DNA from: JBCCGR01 sp039029195
GTDB lineage: Bacteria; Pseudomonadota; Alphaproteobacteria; Rhizobiales; Rhizobiaceae
Direction of reading: 5' to 3'
Length of the DNA: 52,869 bases
Assembly: GCA_039029195.1 (NCBI GenBank)
Contig: JBCCGR010000031.1
Span: forward strand, 1-52,869
This document shows positions 1 to 7,891 of the stretch, piece after piece. The notes below the pieces were generated by a model. It worked only from the letters and a program-made list of their open reading frames with translations, ran no database searches and was not told the DNA's origin. Within the stretch, counting starts at the first letter, position 1. Each line of letters starts with the position of its first letter. The translations under genes and the position numbers were made by a program.

Positions 1-1
1 C

Positions 2-2314
2 ATTCTGGCTCTGGAAGAGGTGATGGGAGCGGACAAGCAGATCCTGCTCGCCACCCAAAAGAACGCCAGCGACAATGATCCCGCTCCCGGCGCGATCTAT
101 GAGATCGGCACCGTTGCAACCGTTCTGCAGCTTCTGAAACTGCCTGATGGCACCGTCAAAGTGCTTGTGGAAGGCCATGAACGTGCCCGAATAGAGCGCT
201 TCACGGAACGAGACGATTTTCATGAAGCCGAAATCAGCGTCATCGCACCAAGCGAAGAGGACGCTGTGGAAGTCGAGGCACTGGCCCGTTCGGTCGTCTC
301 CGAATTCGAAAACTATGTGAAGCTCAACAAAAAGGTCTCGCCTGAAGTGGTGAGCTCCGTCACGCAGATCGACGAATATTCAAAGCTTGCCGATACGGTC
401 GCTTCGCATCTGGCGATCAAGATCCAGGAAAAGCAGGACATTTTGAGCCTGGATTCCGTCAAAGACCGTCTGGAGCGTGTGCTTGGGCTCATGGAAAGCG
501 AAATTTCCGTTCTGCAGGTCGAGAAACGCATTCGCGGCCGCGTGAAGCGGCAGATGGAGAAAACCCAGCGCGAATATTATCTGAATGAGCAGATGAAGGC
601 CATTCAGAAGGAGCTTGGAGACAATGAGGACGGCCAGGACGAAATGGCCGAACTTGAGGAGAAAATCGCCAAAACCAAGCTTTCCAAAGAAGCCCGGGAA
701 AAAGCCGCTGCCGAGTTGAAAAAACTCAAGCAGATGAGCCCGATGTCAGCGGAAGCGACCGTGGTGCGCAACTATCTCGATTGGCTCGTTGGTATTCCCT
801 GGGGCAAGAAAAGCCGCGTGAAGCACGACCTCAACAAAGCCGAAGCGGTACTCGATGAGGACCATTACGGTCTGGAGAAGGTCAAGGAACGCATCATTGA
901 ATATCTTGCGGTTCAGGCCCGCTCCAACAAGCTGAAAGGCCCGATCCTGTGCCTTGTTGGTCCTCCAGGCGTTGGTAAAACGTCGCTCGGCAAGTCGGTT
1001 GCTCGCGCCACCGGCCGTGAGTTTGTGCGCATGTCGCTTGGTGGCGTTCGGGATGAAGCCGAGATTCGCGGCCATCGCCGCACCTATATCGGCTCGATGC
1101 CTGGCAAGGTGATCCAGTCGATGAAAAAGGCGAAGAAGAGCAACCCGCTCTTCCTGCTCGATGAAATCGACAAGATGGGCCAGGATTTCCGTGGCGATCC
1201 GTCTTCGGCATTGCTGGAGGTGCTTGATCCGGAACAGAACAACGCGTTTGCCGACCACTATCTTGAAGTCGATTATGATCTTTCAAACGTGATGTTCGTC
1301 ACCACGGCAAACTCGCTCAACATCCCGGGCCCATTGATGGACCGGATGGAGATCATTCGCATCGCCGGTTACACTGAAGATGAGAAGGTGGAAATTTCAC
1401 GCCGCCACCTCATTCCCAAGGCGATCAAGAACCATGGGCTTCAGTCGAAAGAGCTGACCATTTCGGAAGATGCGTTGCAGAACGTGATCCGGCTTTACAC
1501 CCGCGAAGCTGGGGTTCGTAATCTCGAGCGCGAACTGGCCACATTGGCTCGCAAAGCCGTGACGATGATCCTGAAATCGAAGAAGAAGTCGATCAAGGTG
1601 ACCGCGGAAAATCTGTCGGATTTCCTCGGCGTTCAACGCTTCCGTTTCGGTGAAGCGGAAAGCGATCCACAGGTTGGTGTGGTGACCGGGCTTGCCTGGA
1701 CCGAAGTGGGTGGTGAACTCCTGACCATCGAAGGTGTCATGATGCCGGGCAAAGGCAAGATGACCGTCACCGGCAATTTGCGCGATGTGATGAAGGAATC
1801 CATCTCCGCGGCAACGAGCTACGTTCGTTCAAGGGCGATTGATTTTGGTGTCGAGCCACCACTGTTTGACCGTCGCGACATCCACGTGCACGTGCCGGAG
1901 GGTGCTACGCCTAAGGATGGTCCATCTGCGGGTACGGCTATGGCTACGGCTGTGGTTTCGACCATCACCGGCATTCCAGTGCGCCATGATGTGGCCATGA
2001 CTGGTGAGATCACGCTGCGGGGCAGGGTGCTTCCCATCGGCGGTCTGAAGGAAAAGCTGCTTGCGGCGCTCCGCGGTGGCATCAAGACGGTTCTCATTCC
2101 GGAAGAAAACGCCAAGGATCTGGCGGACATTCCTGACAATGTGAAGAACAAGCTTGAGATCATTCCGGTCAGCCATCTGGATGAGGTTTTGCCAAAAGCA
2201 CTTATCTCCATGCCAGAGGCGATTGAATGGTCAGAAGAAGACGCTAAAGCCGCGGAACTTGCCGCCGCTTCCCGCGCGTCATCCGATGTGGGTGAACACT
2301 CCGTCGCGCACTGA
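2..2314 (+). CDS. lon: Lon ATP-dependent protease, 5'-truncated by window edge
   Basis: Cytosolic AAA+ serine protease that degrades misfolded and regulatory proteins. The reading frame is open from the first bases and enters as ILALEEVMGADKQ, so the gene starts before the window; compared with the usual ~800 residues, roughly 35 N-terminal residues are missing. In order one sees the N-terminal substrate-binding region, a coiled-coil helical part rich in Glu/Lys, the AAA+ module with Walker A GPPGVGKTS and Walker B FLLDEIDK, and the C-terminal protease domain with the catalytic Ser in PKDGPSAG (codon near 1924) and the catalytic Lys in GGLKEKLL (codon near 2048). Lon-hupB adjacency is the usual order in many proteobacteria. 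The apparent GTG start inside EEVMG is not a real start. Confidence 0.97.
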   Translation: MLALEEVMGADKQILLATQKNASDNDPAPGAIYEIGTVATVLQLLKLPDGTVKVLVEGHERARIERFTERDDFHEAEISVIAPSEEDAVEVEALARSVVSEFENYVKLNKKVSPEVVSSVTQIDEYSKLADTVASHLAIKIQEKQDILSLDSVKDRLERVLGLMESEISVLQVEKRIRGRVKRQMEKTQREYYLNEQMKAIQKELGDNEDGQDEMAELEEKIAKTKLSKEAREKAAAELKKLKQMSPMSAEATVVRNYLDWLVGIPWGKKSRVKHDLNKAEAVLDEDHYGLEKVKERIIEYLAVQARSNKLKGPILCLVGPPGVGKTSLGKSVARATGREFVRMSLGGVRDEAEIRGHRRTYIGSMPGKVIQSMKKAKKSNPLFLLDEIDKMGQDFRGDPSSALLEVLDPEQNNAFADHYLEVDYDLSNVMFVTTANSLNIPGPLMDRMEIIRIAGYTEDEKVEISRRHLIPKAIKNHGLQSKELTISEDALQNVIRLYTREAGVRNLERELATLARKAVTMILKSKKKSIKVTAENLSDFLGVQRFRFGEAESDPQVGVVTGLAWTEVGGELLTIEGVMMPGKGKMTVTGNLRDVMKESISAATSYVRSRAIDFGVEPPLFDRRDIHVHVPEGATPKDGPSAGTAMATAVVSTITGIPVRHDVAMTGEITLRGRVLPIGGLKEKLLAALRGGIKTVLIPEENAKDLADIPDNVKNKLEIIPVSHLDEVLPKALISMPEAIEWSEEDAKAAELAAASRASSDVGEHSVAH

Positions 2315-2341
2315 ATTCTCGGTAGCGATCATGAAATGCGA

Positions 2342-2367
2342 CAGGTGTCAGTGAAATTTGGCACCTG
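2342..2367 (+). terminator. Possible lon terminator hairpin
   Basis: Nine-base arms CAGGTGTCA and TGGCACCTG (one G-T pair) enclose an 8-nt loop, 27 bases after the lon stop. The following sequence is only moderately T-rich (CCATTTCATTT), so this may be a weak terminator or a 3' stabilising hairpin. The rest of the 244-base lon-hupB spacer shows one more small hairpin (GCTCAA/TTGAGC near 2457-2473) in the hupB leader and no coding potential. Confidence 0.4.
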
Positions 2368-2558
2368 CCATTTCATTTCAAACGATTATATTGGCGGAAA
2401 ACAAGGGATTTGGGAAAAATCCCGTTTCGTTTTTCCCCGAATCCGCTTTAACTCCGCTCAAGCTTTTTTGAGCACCGAGTGATTCGGCACGCCACTCAGA
2501 AAACGCATGAATACCGGGCCTTTTCTGTGGCACCGGTGAACTTCGAAGAGGAAAGAAA

Positions 2559-2834
2559 ATGAACAAGAATGAATTGATTTCCAGCATTGCAGCTGGCGCG
2601 GGCCTCACCAAAGAACAGGCCGGTGCGGCTCTGGAAGCAACGCTCGACAGCATCACCACTGCAATGAAATCCGGCGACGAAGTGCGCCTGCTTGGCTTCG
2701 GCAACTTCGCTGTCAACGACCGCAAGGCAACCACCGGCCGCAACCCGCGCACCGGTGAGACCATCCAGATCGCAGCCGTGAAGGTTCCCAAGTTCAAGCC
2801 AGGCAAAGGCCTGAAGGACGCTGTAAACAGCTAA
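2559..2834 (+). CDS. hupB: HU family nucleoid protein
   Basis: Histone-like HU protein, 91 residues, the normal length for the family. It forms dimers that bend and compact DNA. The protein shows the N-terminal helical dimerisation part starting MNKNELISSIA, the GFGNF turn, and the DNA-binding beta-arm with the conserved RNPRTGE and VPKFKPGK segments. A purine-rich ribosome-binding site (GAGGAAAG) lies just before the ATG. The gene follows lon in the same direction but has its own ~240-base upstream region and its own terminator, so it is probably a separate highly expressed transcript. Confidence 0.97.
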   Translation: MNKNELISSIAAGAGLTKEQAGAALEATLDSITTAMKSGDEVRLLGFGNFAVNDRKATTGRNPRTGETIQIAAVKVPKFKPGKGLKDAVNS

Positions 2835-2857
2835 ATCGCTGCTGCTTTAAAAATTTA

Positions 2858-2892
2858 AAGGGCCCGTTTTCTGATGAAGACGGGCCTTTTTC
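2858..2892 (+). terminator. Intrinsic terminator of hupB
   Basis: GGCCCGTTTT pairs with GAAGACGGGCC around a 6-nt loop, and a run of five T follows. It lies 24 bases after the hupB stop. Strong canonical form. Confidence 0.9.
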
Positions 2893-2978
2893 TATCACTC
2901 TTGGGCGGCTTGTGCTTTCACCGCGGAGTACGATCAAAAGAAAATAACCAAGCACCCACCCGAAATTCAATTTCCCGC

Positions 2979-3007
2979 TTGCGCTCGCAAAGTGAAGCGC
3001 TTAGATG
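2979..3007 (+). promoter_or_regulatory. Predicted promoter of tRNA-Val
   Basis: TTGCGC and TAGATG are separated by exactly 17 bases and end 40 bases before the mature tRNA. The -35 is a fair alphaproteobacterial match, the -10 is weak. Inferred from sequence only. Confidence 0.4.
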
Positions 3008-3047
3008 ATGCCCGTTCACGCGTCGGGCAGACTGATCCCACGCCGTG

Positions 3048-3123
<76 letters not shown>

Positions 3124-3446
3124 TTGTTTCCCAGATTGATTGCACTTGGCATTGAGCTTCGTCACCGATTGATTGTTATGATGTTAGGCTATCTGCCCGA
3201 ATGATTTGGACAAAACGGTGCAGTCAGCGGGTGTTCAAAACAGATTTCGAAGCCCCATTTTTGCGAAAGCGGCGTTTGGACGGTTTGCCAATTTCTCGCG
3301 GCGGATAACCACTTACCGGCGGATTGCCCTGCATATATAGACGCGACCAAAAATAACCCTATCACCCCTGATAATCCCGCTTGACTTCAATAATGTGACA
3401 CCCTATTCAACCGCCGACCTTGAGGCGGAATATTCGTCTCCACCGC
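3124..3446. other. Spacer between the two tRNA genes
   Basis: About 320 bases without a credible gene. The last part holds a promoter for the downstream tRNA; the remainder is moderately AT-rich with no strong hairpin or repeat that I can see. Confidence 0.6.
3381..3409 (+). promoter_or_regulatory. Predicted promoter of tRNA-Asp
   Basis: TTGACT, 17-base spacer, TATTCA. The -35 is close to consensus (preceded by C, as in the alphaproteobacterial CTTGAC form), and the expected start site falls about 30 bases before the mature tRNA. Confidence 0.65.
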
Positions 3447-3523
3447 GCGGGTGTAGCTCAGTTGGTTAGAGTGCCGGCCTGTCACGCCGGAGGTCGCGGG
3501 TTCGAGTCCCGTCACTCGCGCCA
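3447..3523 (+). tRNA. tRNA-Asp (anticodon GTC)
   Basis: Acceptor GCGGGTG pairs with CACTCGC (one G-T pair), discriminator G and encoded CCA. Anticodon stem CCGGC/GCCGG with loop CTGTCAC gives GTC. T arm contains GGTTCGAGTCCC. 77 nt including CCA. Confidence 0.97.
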
Positions 3524-3552
3524 CTTTGATTTTCTGAAGAAAGATCAAAGTG
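3522..3552 (+). terminator. Hairpin overlapping the tRNA-Asp 3' end
   Basis: CACTTTGAT and ATCAAAGTG form a 9-bp stem, extended inward by TTTC/GAAA with one bulge, around a small loop. The left arm begins inside the tRNA CCA. No T run follows, so it is either a weak terminator or a 3'-trailer processing structure. Confidence 0.45.
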
Positions 3553-3863
3553 TTGAAGATTGACTGCCAAATCTCTGAAACTGTAACCGACTGAAACGTG
3601 CGTTCATGCGCGCGTGCTTATCGGCGATTGGGGTCGCATTGGCGCAGCCACACCGCCAATTCCCCAACAAAATTTGGAATTAGTCCAATTTGAGCATCTG
3701 ATGACGCCAAATCGGCTTGCCAGTGAGGATAGTGTGAGTTAACCAACCAAGAGTTCAAAAGCCGATCGAAAACCCCGGCAAAAAGCGGTGCGGCTCAAGG
3801 CGAGCTTGAGTTACCCGCGTGTGATCCACGGGATTCCTCGAAAGGCCAGAAACGGATACGTCA
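3553..3863 (+). other. Upstream region of the nuo operon
   Basis: About 310 bases without a gene; it must hold the nuo promoter. I see an imperfect palindrome near 3670-3695 (TTGGA-ATTAG-TCCAA with flanking A and T) and a TTGCCA near 3717, but no convincing -10 partner, so no promoter is called. A 70-codon reading frame running into nuoA is judged spurious. Confidence 0.5.
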
Positions 3864-4229
3864 ATGGAAGAGCTTCTTGCATCCTATCTTCCGGTTCTCG
3901 TTTTCATGGGGGTGTCTCTGGTGATTGGTCTGGCGCTCGTGATTGCGCCATTCTTGCTGGCTTACAAAGCACCCGATTCCGAAAAACTCTCGGCCTATGA
4001 GTGCGGCTTCAACGCGTTCGACGATGCGCGCATGAAGTTCGATGTGCGGTTCTATCTTGTCGCTCTGCTCTTCATCATTTTTGACCTCGAAGTGGCGTTC
4101 CTGTTCCCCTGGGCCGTCAGCTTCGGCACGCTTGGCTGGTTCGGCTTCTGGTCGATGATGATGTTTTTGGGCGTCCTGACCATCGGCTTTATCTACGAAT
4201 GGAAAAAGGGCGCTCTGGAGTGGGACTAG
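3864..4229 (+). CDS. nuoA: NADH-quinone oxidoreductase subunit A
   Basis: Membrane-arm subunit of complex I, 121 residues, the usual length. It has three predicted membrane segments (about residues 8-33, 62-84 and 91-113). The loop between the first two carries the conserved YECGF motif that lies at the quinone-channel junction, and the start of helix 2 carries the conserved FDLEVAFLFPW. It opens the 14-gene nuo operon, which runs in the canonical A-to-N order. The ATG is preceded by a weak purine stretch; the family N-terminus fits this start. Confidence 0.96.
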   Translation: MEELLASYLPVLVFMGVSLVIGLALVIAPFLLAYKAPDSEKLSAYECGFNAFDDARMKFDVRFYLVALLFIIFDLEVAFLFPWAVSFGTLGWFGFWSMMMFLGVLTIGFIYEWKKGALEWD

Positions 4230-4282
4230 AGGCGTGGGGGTTTTCGGCAATTGTACTTCGTACTGCATGAAAGTGATGGGCC

Positions 4283-4864
4283 ATGGCAATGAATGACGGT
4301 TCCACCACACTTGTCGCGCCGACACCGAAAGGCGTCCTCGATCCCGCAACCGGAAAACCGGTCGGATCAGATGATGCATTTTTCGGTGAGATCAATAATG
4401 AACTTGCCGACAAAGGGTTTCTGGTCACGTCCACCGATGAACTGATCACCTGGGCACGCACTGGGTCTTTGATGTGGATGACCTTTGGTCTGGCTTGCTG
4501 TGCCGTGGAAATGATGCAGGCCTCAATGCCGCGATACGACGTGGAACGGTTTGGCTTTGCGCCGCGTGCGTCGCCTCGCCAGTCAGATGTCATGATTGTG
4601 GCCGGCACGCTTACCAATAAAATGGCGCCGGCCCTGCGCAAGGTCTACGATCAGATGCCGGAGCCACGCTACGTGATCTCCATGGGGTCCTGCGCAAACG
4701 GTGGCGGTTACTACCACTATTCATATTCCGTGGTGCGCGGCTGCGACCGCATTGTGCCCGTGGATATCTACGTGCCCGGTTGTCCTCCAACTGCTGAAGC
4801 ACTGCTTTACGGCATTCTCTTGTTGCAGAAGAAAATCCGCCGCACAGGGACAATCGAGCGATGA
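4283..4864 (+). CDS. nuoB: NADH-quinone oxidoreductase subunit B
   Basis: Peripheral-arm subunit that binds the terminal [4Fe-4S] cluster N2, the electron donor to quinone. Cluster ligands are visible: tandem C72-C73 in GLACCAVEMM, C137 in GSCANGGGYYHYSY and C167 in PGCPPTAEAL. At 193 residues it is normal for alphaproteobacteria, with a ~40-residue N-terminal extension before the core. It overlaps nuoC by four bases (ATGA), implying translational coupling. Confidence 0.97.
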   Translation: MAMNDGSTTLVAPTPKGVLDPATGKPVGSDDAFFGEINNELADKGFLVTSTDELITWARTGSLMWMTFGLACCAVEMMQASMPRYDVERFGFAPRASPRQSDVMIVAGTLTNKMAPALRKVYDQMPEPRYVISMGSCANGGGYYHYSYSVVRGCDRIVPVDIYVPGCPPTAEALLYGILLLQKKIRRTGTIER

Positions 4865-5478
4865 GTGAAACGATTGCTGACGATTCACTGGCTGAGCTCG
4901 CCGACCATCTGCCGGTTTTGCTGGCTGACTATGATGTGGTTCAGACCGAAGCGTTCGGTGAGCTAACCATTGTCGTTGCGGCCTCGGATATCGTCGCCAT
5001 ATTGCGCTTGCTCAGGGATGATGTGCATTCCGGCTTTGTGTCCTTTATCGACATTTGTGGGGTCGACTATCCCAATCGGGCCCGCCGTTTTGAGGTGGTG
5101 TACCACCTTCTGTCTCCGACCCAGAACGTGCGCATTCGAGTCAAAGTCGTGACCGATGAGAATGTGGCCATTCCCAGTGTCACAGGCGTATTTCCTGGAG
5201 CCGACTGGTTTGAGCGCGAAGCATACGACATGTATGGCATATTGTTCACCGGCCATCCTGATCTGCGCCGTTTGCTCACCGATTATGGCTTTGATGGTTA
5301 TCCGCTTCGCAAGGACTTTCCGCTCACCGGCCACGTTGAAGTTCGCTACGACGATGAGCTGAAGCGCGTGGTCAACGAACCGGTTGAACTGCGTCAGGAG
5401 TTCCGCAACTTCGATTTTCTCTCGCCCTGGGAAGGCACCGATTATGTGCTGCCGGGCGATGAAAAGGCGCAGCAATGA
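4861..5478 (+). CDS. nuoC: NADH-quinone oxidoreductase subunit C
   Basis: Peripheral-arm 30-kDa subunit of complex I, 205 residues, separate from NuoD (not the fused NuoCD of enterobacteria). The family signature is present as DWFEREAYDMYGI followed by GHPDLRRLLTDYGFDGYPLRKDFP. The start overlaps the nuoB stop and the stop overlaps the nuoD start, both by ATGA, so the three genes are translationally coupled. Confidence 0.97.
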   Translation: MSETIADDSLAELADHLPVLLADYDVVQTEAFGELTIVVAASDIVAILRLLRDDVHSGFVSFIDICGVDYPNRARRFEVVYHLLSPTQNVRIRVKVVTDENVAIPSVTGVFPGADWFEREAYDMYGILFTGHPDLRRLLTDYGFDGYPLRKDFPLTGHVEVRYDDELKRVVNEPVELRQEFRNFDFLSPWEGTDYVLPGDEKAQQ

Positions 5479-6665
5479 GCGAAGTCGACGTCAGAAATTT
5501 CAATATCAACTTTGGGCCGCAACACCCGGCCGCCCATGGCGTGTTGCGTCTGGTTCTGGAGCTTGACGGTGAGGTTGTTGAGCGAGTCGATCCGCATATC
5601 GGATTGTTGCATCGCGGCACCGAGAAGCTGATTGAGCACAAGACCTATCTGCAGGCTGTACCGTATTTCGACCGCCTCGACTATGTGGCGCCGATGAATC
5701 AGGAGCACGCTTTTGCCCTGGCCGTTGAGCGCATGCTCAACATTGAGGTGCCTCGACGTGGTTCGCTTATCCGGGTGCTCTATTCCGAGATTGGGCGCAT
5801 CCTTTCGCACATGCTCAACGTGACAACACAGGCCATGGATGTTGGCGCGCTGACCCCACCGCTTTGGGGTTTTGAAGAGCGCGAAAAACTGATGGTGTTT
5901 TATGAACGCGCCTCAGGGTCGCGCATGCATGCTGCCTATGTGCGACCGGGTGGTGTGCATCAGGATTTGCCCGACCAACTGGTGGAAGATATCGGTGAAT
6001 GGTGCGATCCGTTTCTGAAAACGGTCGCTGACCTTGATGCTCTTTTGACCGACAACCGCATTTTCAAGCAGCGTAATGTGGATATTGGCGTTGTCGATAT
6101 TGATGATGCCTGGGCGTGGGGATTTTCCGGCGTCATGGTGCGCGGTTCAGGCGCGGCTTGGGATCTGCGCAAATCGCAGCCATATGAATGTTATCCGGAA
6201 ATGGATTTCGACATTCCGATCGGCAAGAACGGCGATTGCTATGATCGCTATCTCATTCGCATGGAAGAAATGCGCCAGTCGATCAGAATCATTCGCCAGT
6301 GCGTGGATGCGCTGATGCGGGCTGACGGTCGTGGCCCGATTTCCGCCACCGACGGCAAGATTGTGCCGCCGAAGCGGGGTGAGATGAAACAGTCGATGGA
6401 AGCACTCATCCACCACTTCAAGCTCTACACAGAGGGCTACCACGTTCCAGAGGGCGAGGTTTATGCCGCGGTTGAGGCACCCAAGGGTGAATTCGGCGTT
6501 TATCTGGTCTCCGACGGTTCCAACAAACCCTATCGTTGCAAATTGCGCGCACCGGGTTTTGCGCACCTTCAGGCCATGGATTTCTTGAGTAAGGGTCACA
6601 TGCTGGCCGACGTTTCTGCTATTCTTGGCTCCCTTGATATTGTGTTCGGGGAGGTGGATCGCTGA
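5475..6665 (+). CDS. nuoD: NADH-quinone oxidoreductase subunit D
   Basis: 49-kDa subunit that, with NuoB, forms the quinone-reducing site. 396 residues, normal length. The N-terminal NFGPQHPAAHG loop carries the conserved His implicated in quinone binding, and HRGTEKLIE and the Tyr in YFDRLDY follow. The protein is related to [NiFe]-hydrogenase large subunits but, as in all complex I, lacks their metal-binding Cys pairs. The nuoE ATG shares its first base with the nuoD stop. Confidence 0.97.
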   Translation: MSEVDVRNFNINFGPQHPAAHGVLRLVLELDGEVVERVDPHIGLLHRGTEKLIEHKTYLQAVPYFDRLDYVAPMNQEHAFALAVERMLNIEVPRRGSLIRVLYSEIGRILSHMLNVTTQAMDVGALTPPLWGFEEREKLMVFYERASGSRMHAAYVRPGGVHQDLPDQLVEDIGEWCDPFLKTVADLDALLTDNRIFKQRNVDIGVVDIDDAWAWGFSGVMVRGSGAAWDLRKSQPYECYPEMDFDIPIGKNGDCYDRYLIRMEEMRQSIRIIRQCVDALMRADGRGPISATDGKIVPPKRGEMKQSMEALIHHFKLYTEGYHVPEGEVYAAVEAPKGEFGVYLVSDGSNKPYRCKLRAPGFAHLQAMDFLSKGHMLADVSAILGSLDIVFGEVDR

Positions 6666-7882
6666 TGTCCGTTCGCCGTCTTGCAGATGATCACCTTCAA
6701 CCCGAAGGCTTCGCCTTTTCGGCAGAAAATGCCAGTTGGGCTGAGGACAAGATCAAAGACTATCCCGAGGGGCGTGAAGCATCAGCCGTCATCCCGCTTT
6801 TGATGCGGGCGCAGGATCAGGATGGCTGGGTCACAAAGGCAGCAATCGAGCATATTGCCAAAATGCTGAACATGCCGCTGATCCGGGTTCTGGAAGTGGC
6901 AACCTTCTACACCCAGTTTCAGCTTAAGCCGGTTGGCACCAAAGCACATATTCAGGTTTGCGGCACCACGCCTTGCCTGCTGCGCGGATCTGAAGATTTG
7001 ATGGCTGTGTGCCGCAAAAAGATCAATCAGGCGCAGTTCGAAACCAACGATGCCGGGACGCTGTCCTGGGAAGAGGTCGAGTGCCTCGGTGCATGTGTCA
7101 ATGCACCTATGATCATGGTGTTCAAGGACACCTATGAAGATCTGACCCCAGAACGGCTGGAAGAAATCATCGATCAGTTTGAGGCGGGCAAAGGTGATGA
7201 AATCCCGGTTGGTCCTCAGATTGATCGAATTCGATCCGCGCCGGAAGGCGGTTTGACCTGTCTAACAGGATCGCCAGAAGTGAAGCCTGCTTCCGGCAAA
7301 TCGCGTAGTTCGAGAACAAAGAAGGCTGCTACCATATCGACGCCAGCGAAAAAGCCGTCGGCGGCCTCCAAAACAGACAGTTCCACAGTCGCCCTGGCAA
7401 AAACTGCCAAGGAAAGTGGTGCAAGGAAAGCGCCTGCAAAAAAGACCGCTTCCAAGAAGGAAGACGTCAATCCGACCCTATCCATTGCAGAATCTGCGAA
7501 AGGCACTGAGAAGCCGAAAGCGTCAAAAGGCGCAAAGGCCGATGCCACCAAAAAACAAGCGAAAAAGCCAGCGCCCGCAGCCGCCACTGATGTTTCTGCG
7601 GACGACAAGAACCGCCCACCTCAGATCGAAAAGCCGGATCAGCCGGACGATTTGAAACTGATCTCCGGCGTAGGCCCCAAACTGGAGGGCGTGCTGAACG
7701 GATTGGGCATCTACACGTTCGAACAGATATCCAAATGGAAAAAGGCGGAACGGGAATGGGTCGATGGTTACCTCAAGTTCAAGGGCCGGATCGACCGCGA
7801 TGATTGGGTCAAACAGGCCAAGGCGCTCGCCAAGGGCGGCGTGGACGAATATCTCCGCGTTTTCGGCAAGAAGCCGAGATAA
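6665..7882 (+). CDS. nuoE: NuoE with a long basic linker and a C-terminal HhH-like domain
   Basis: 24-kDa subunit of the NADH-dehydrogenase module, holding the [2Fe-2S] cluster N1a. The thioredoxin-like core is in residues 1-200, with ligands C99 and C104 (VCGTTPC) and C140 and C144 (ECLGAC). The protein is 405 residues, about twice the E. coli length. Residues ~205-327 are a Lys/Ala/Ser/Thr-rich low-complexity linker, and residues ~328-405 form a compact domain beginning DDLKLISGVGPKLEGVL, a helix-hairpin-helix-like module of the kind annotated as a predicted 5' nuclease-like domain (COG3743). The same domain ends ribosomal protein S2 in this window. Extended NuoE proteins are common in this order; the function of the extra domain is unknown to me. 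Confidence 0.95.
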   Translation: MSVRRLADDHLQPEGFAFSAENASWAEDKIKDYPEGREASAVIPLLMRAQDQDGWVTKAAIEHIAKMLNMPLIRVLEVATFYTQFQLKPVGTKAHIQVCGTTPCLLRGSEDLMAVCRKKINQAQFETNDAGTLSWEEVECLGACVNAPMIMVFKDTYEDLTPERLEEIIDQFEAGKGDEIPVGPQIDRIRSAPEGGLTCLTGSPEVKPASGKSRSSRTKKAATISTPAKKPSAASKTDSSTVALAKTAKESGARKAPAKKTASKKEDVNPTLSIAESAKGTEKPKASKGAKADATKKQAKKPAPAAATDVSADDKNRPPQIEKPDQPDDLKLISGVGPKLEGVLNGLGIYTFEQISKWKKAEREWVDGYLKFKGRIDRDDWVKQAKALAKGGVDEYLRVFGKKPR

Positions 7883-7891
7883 GGACGCCAC

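Noticed and set aside
3447..3552. tRNA-Asp as an integration site
   Set aside because: No integrase, no direct repeat of the tRNA 3' end downstream, and core nuo genes follow directly.
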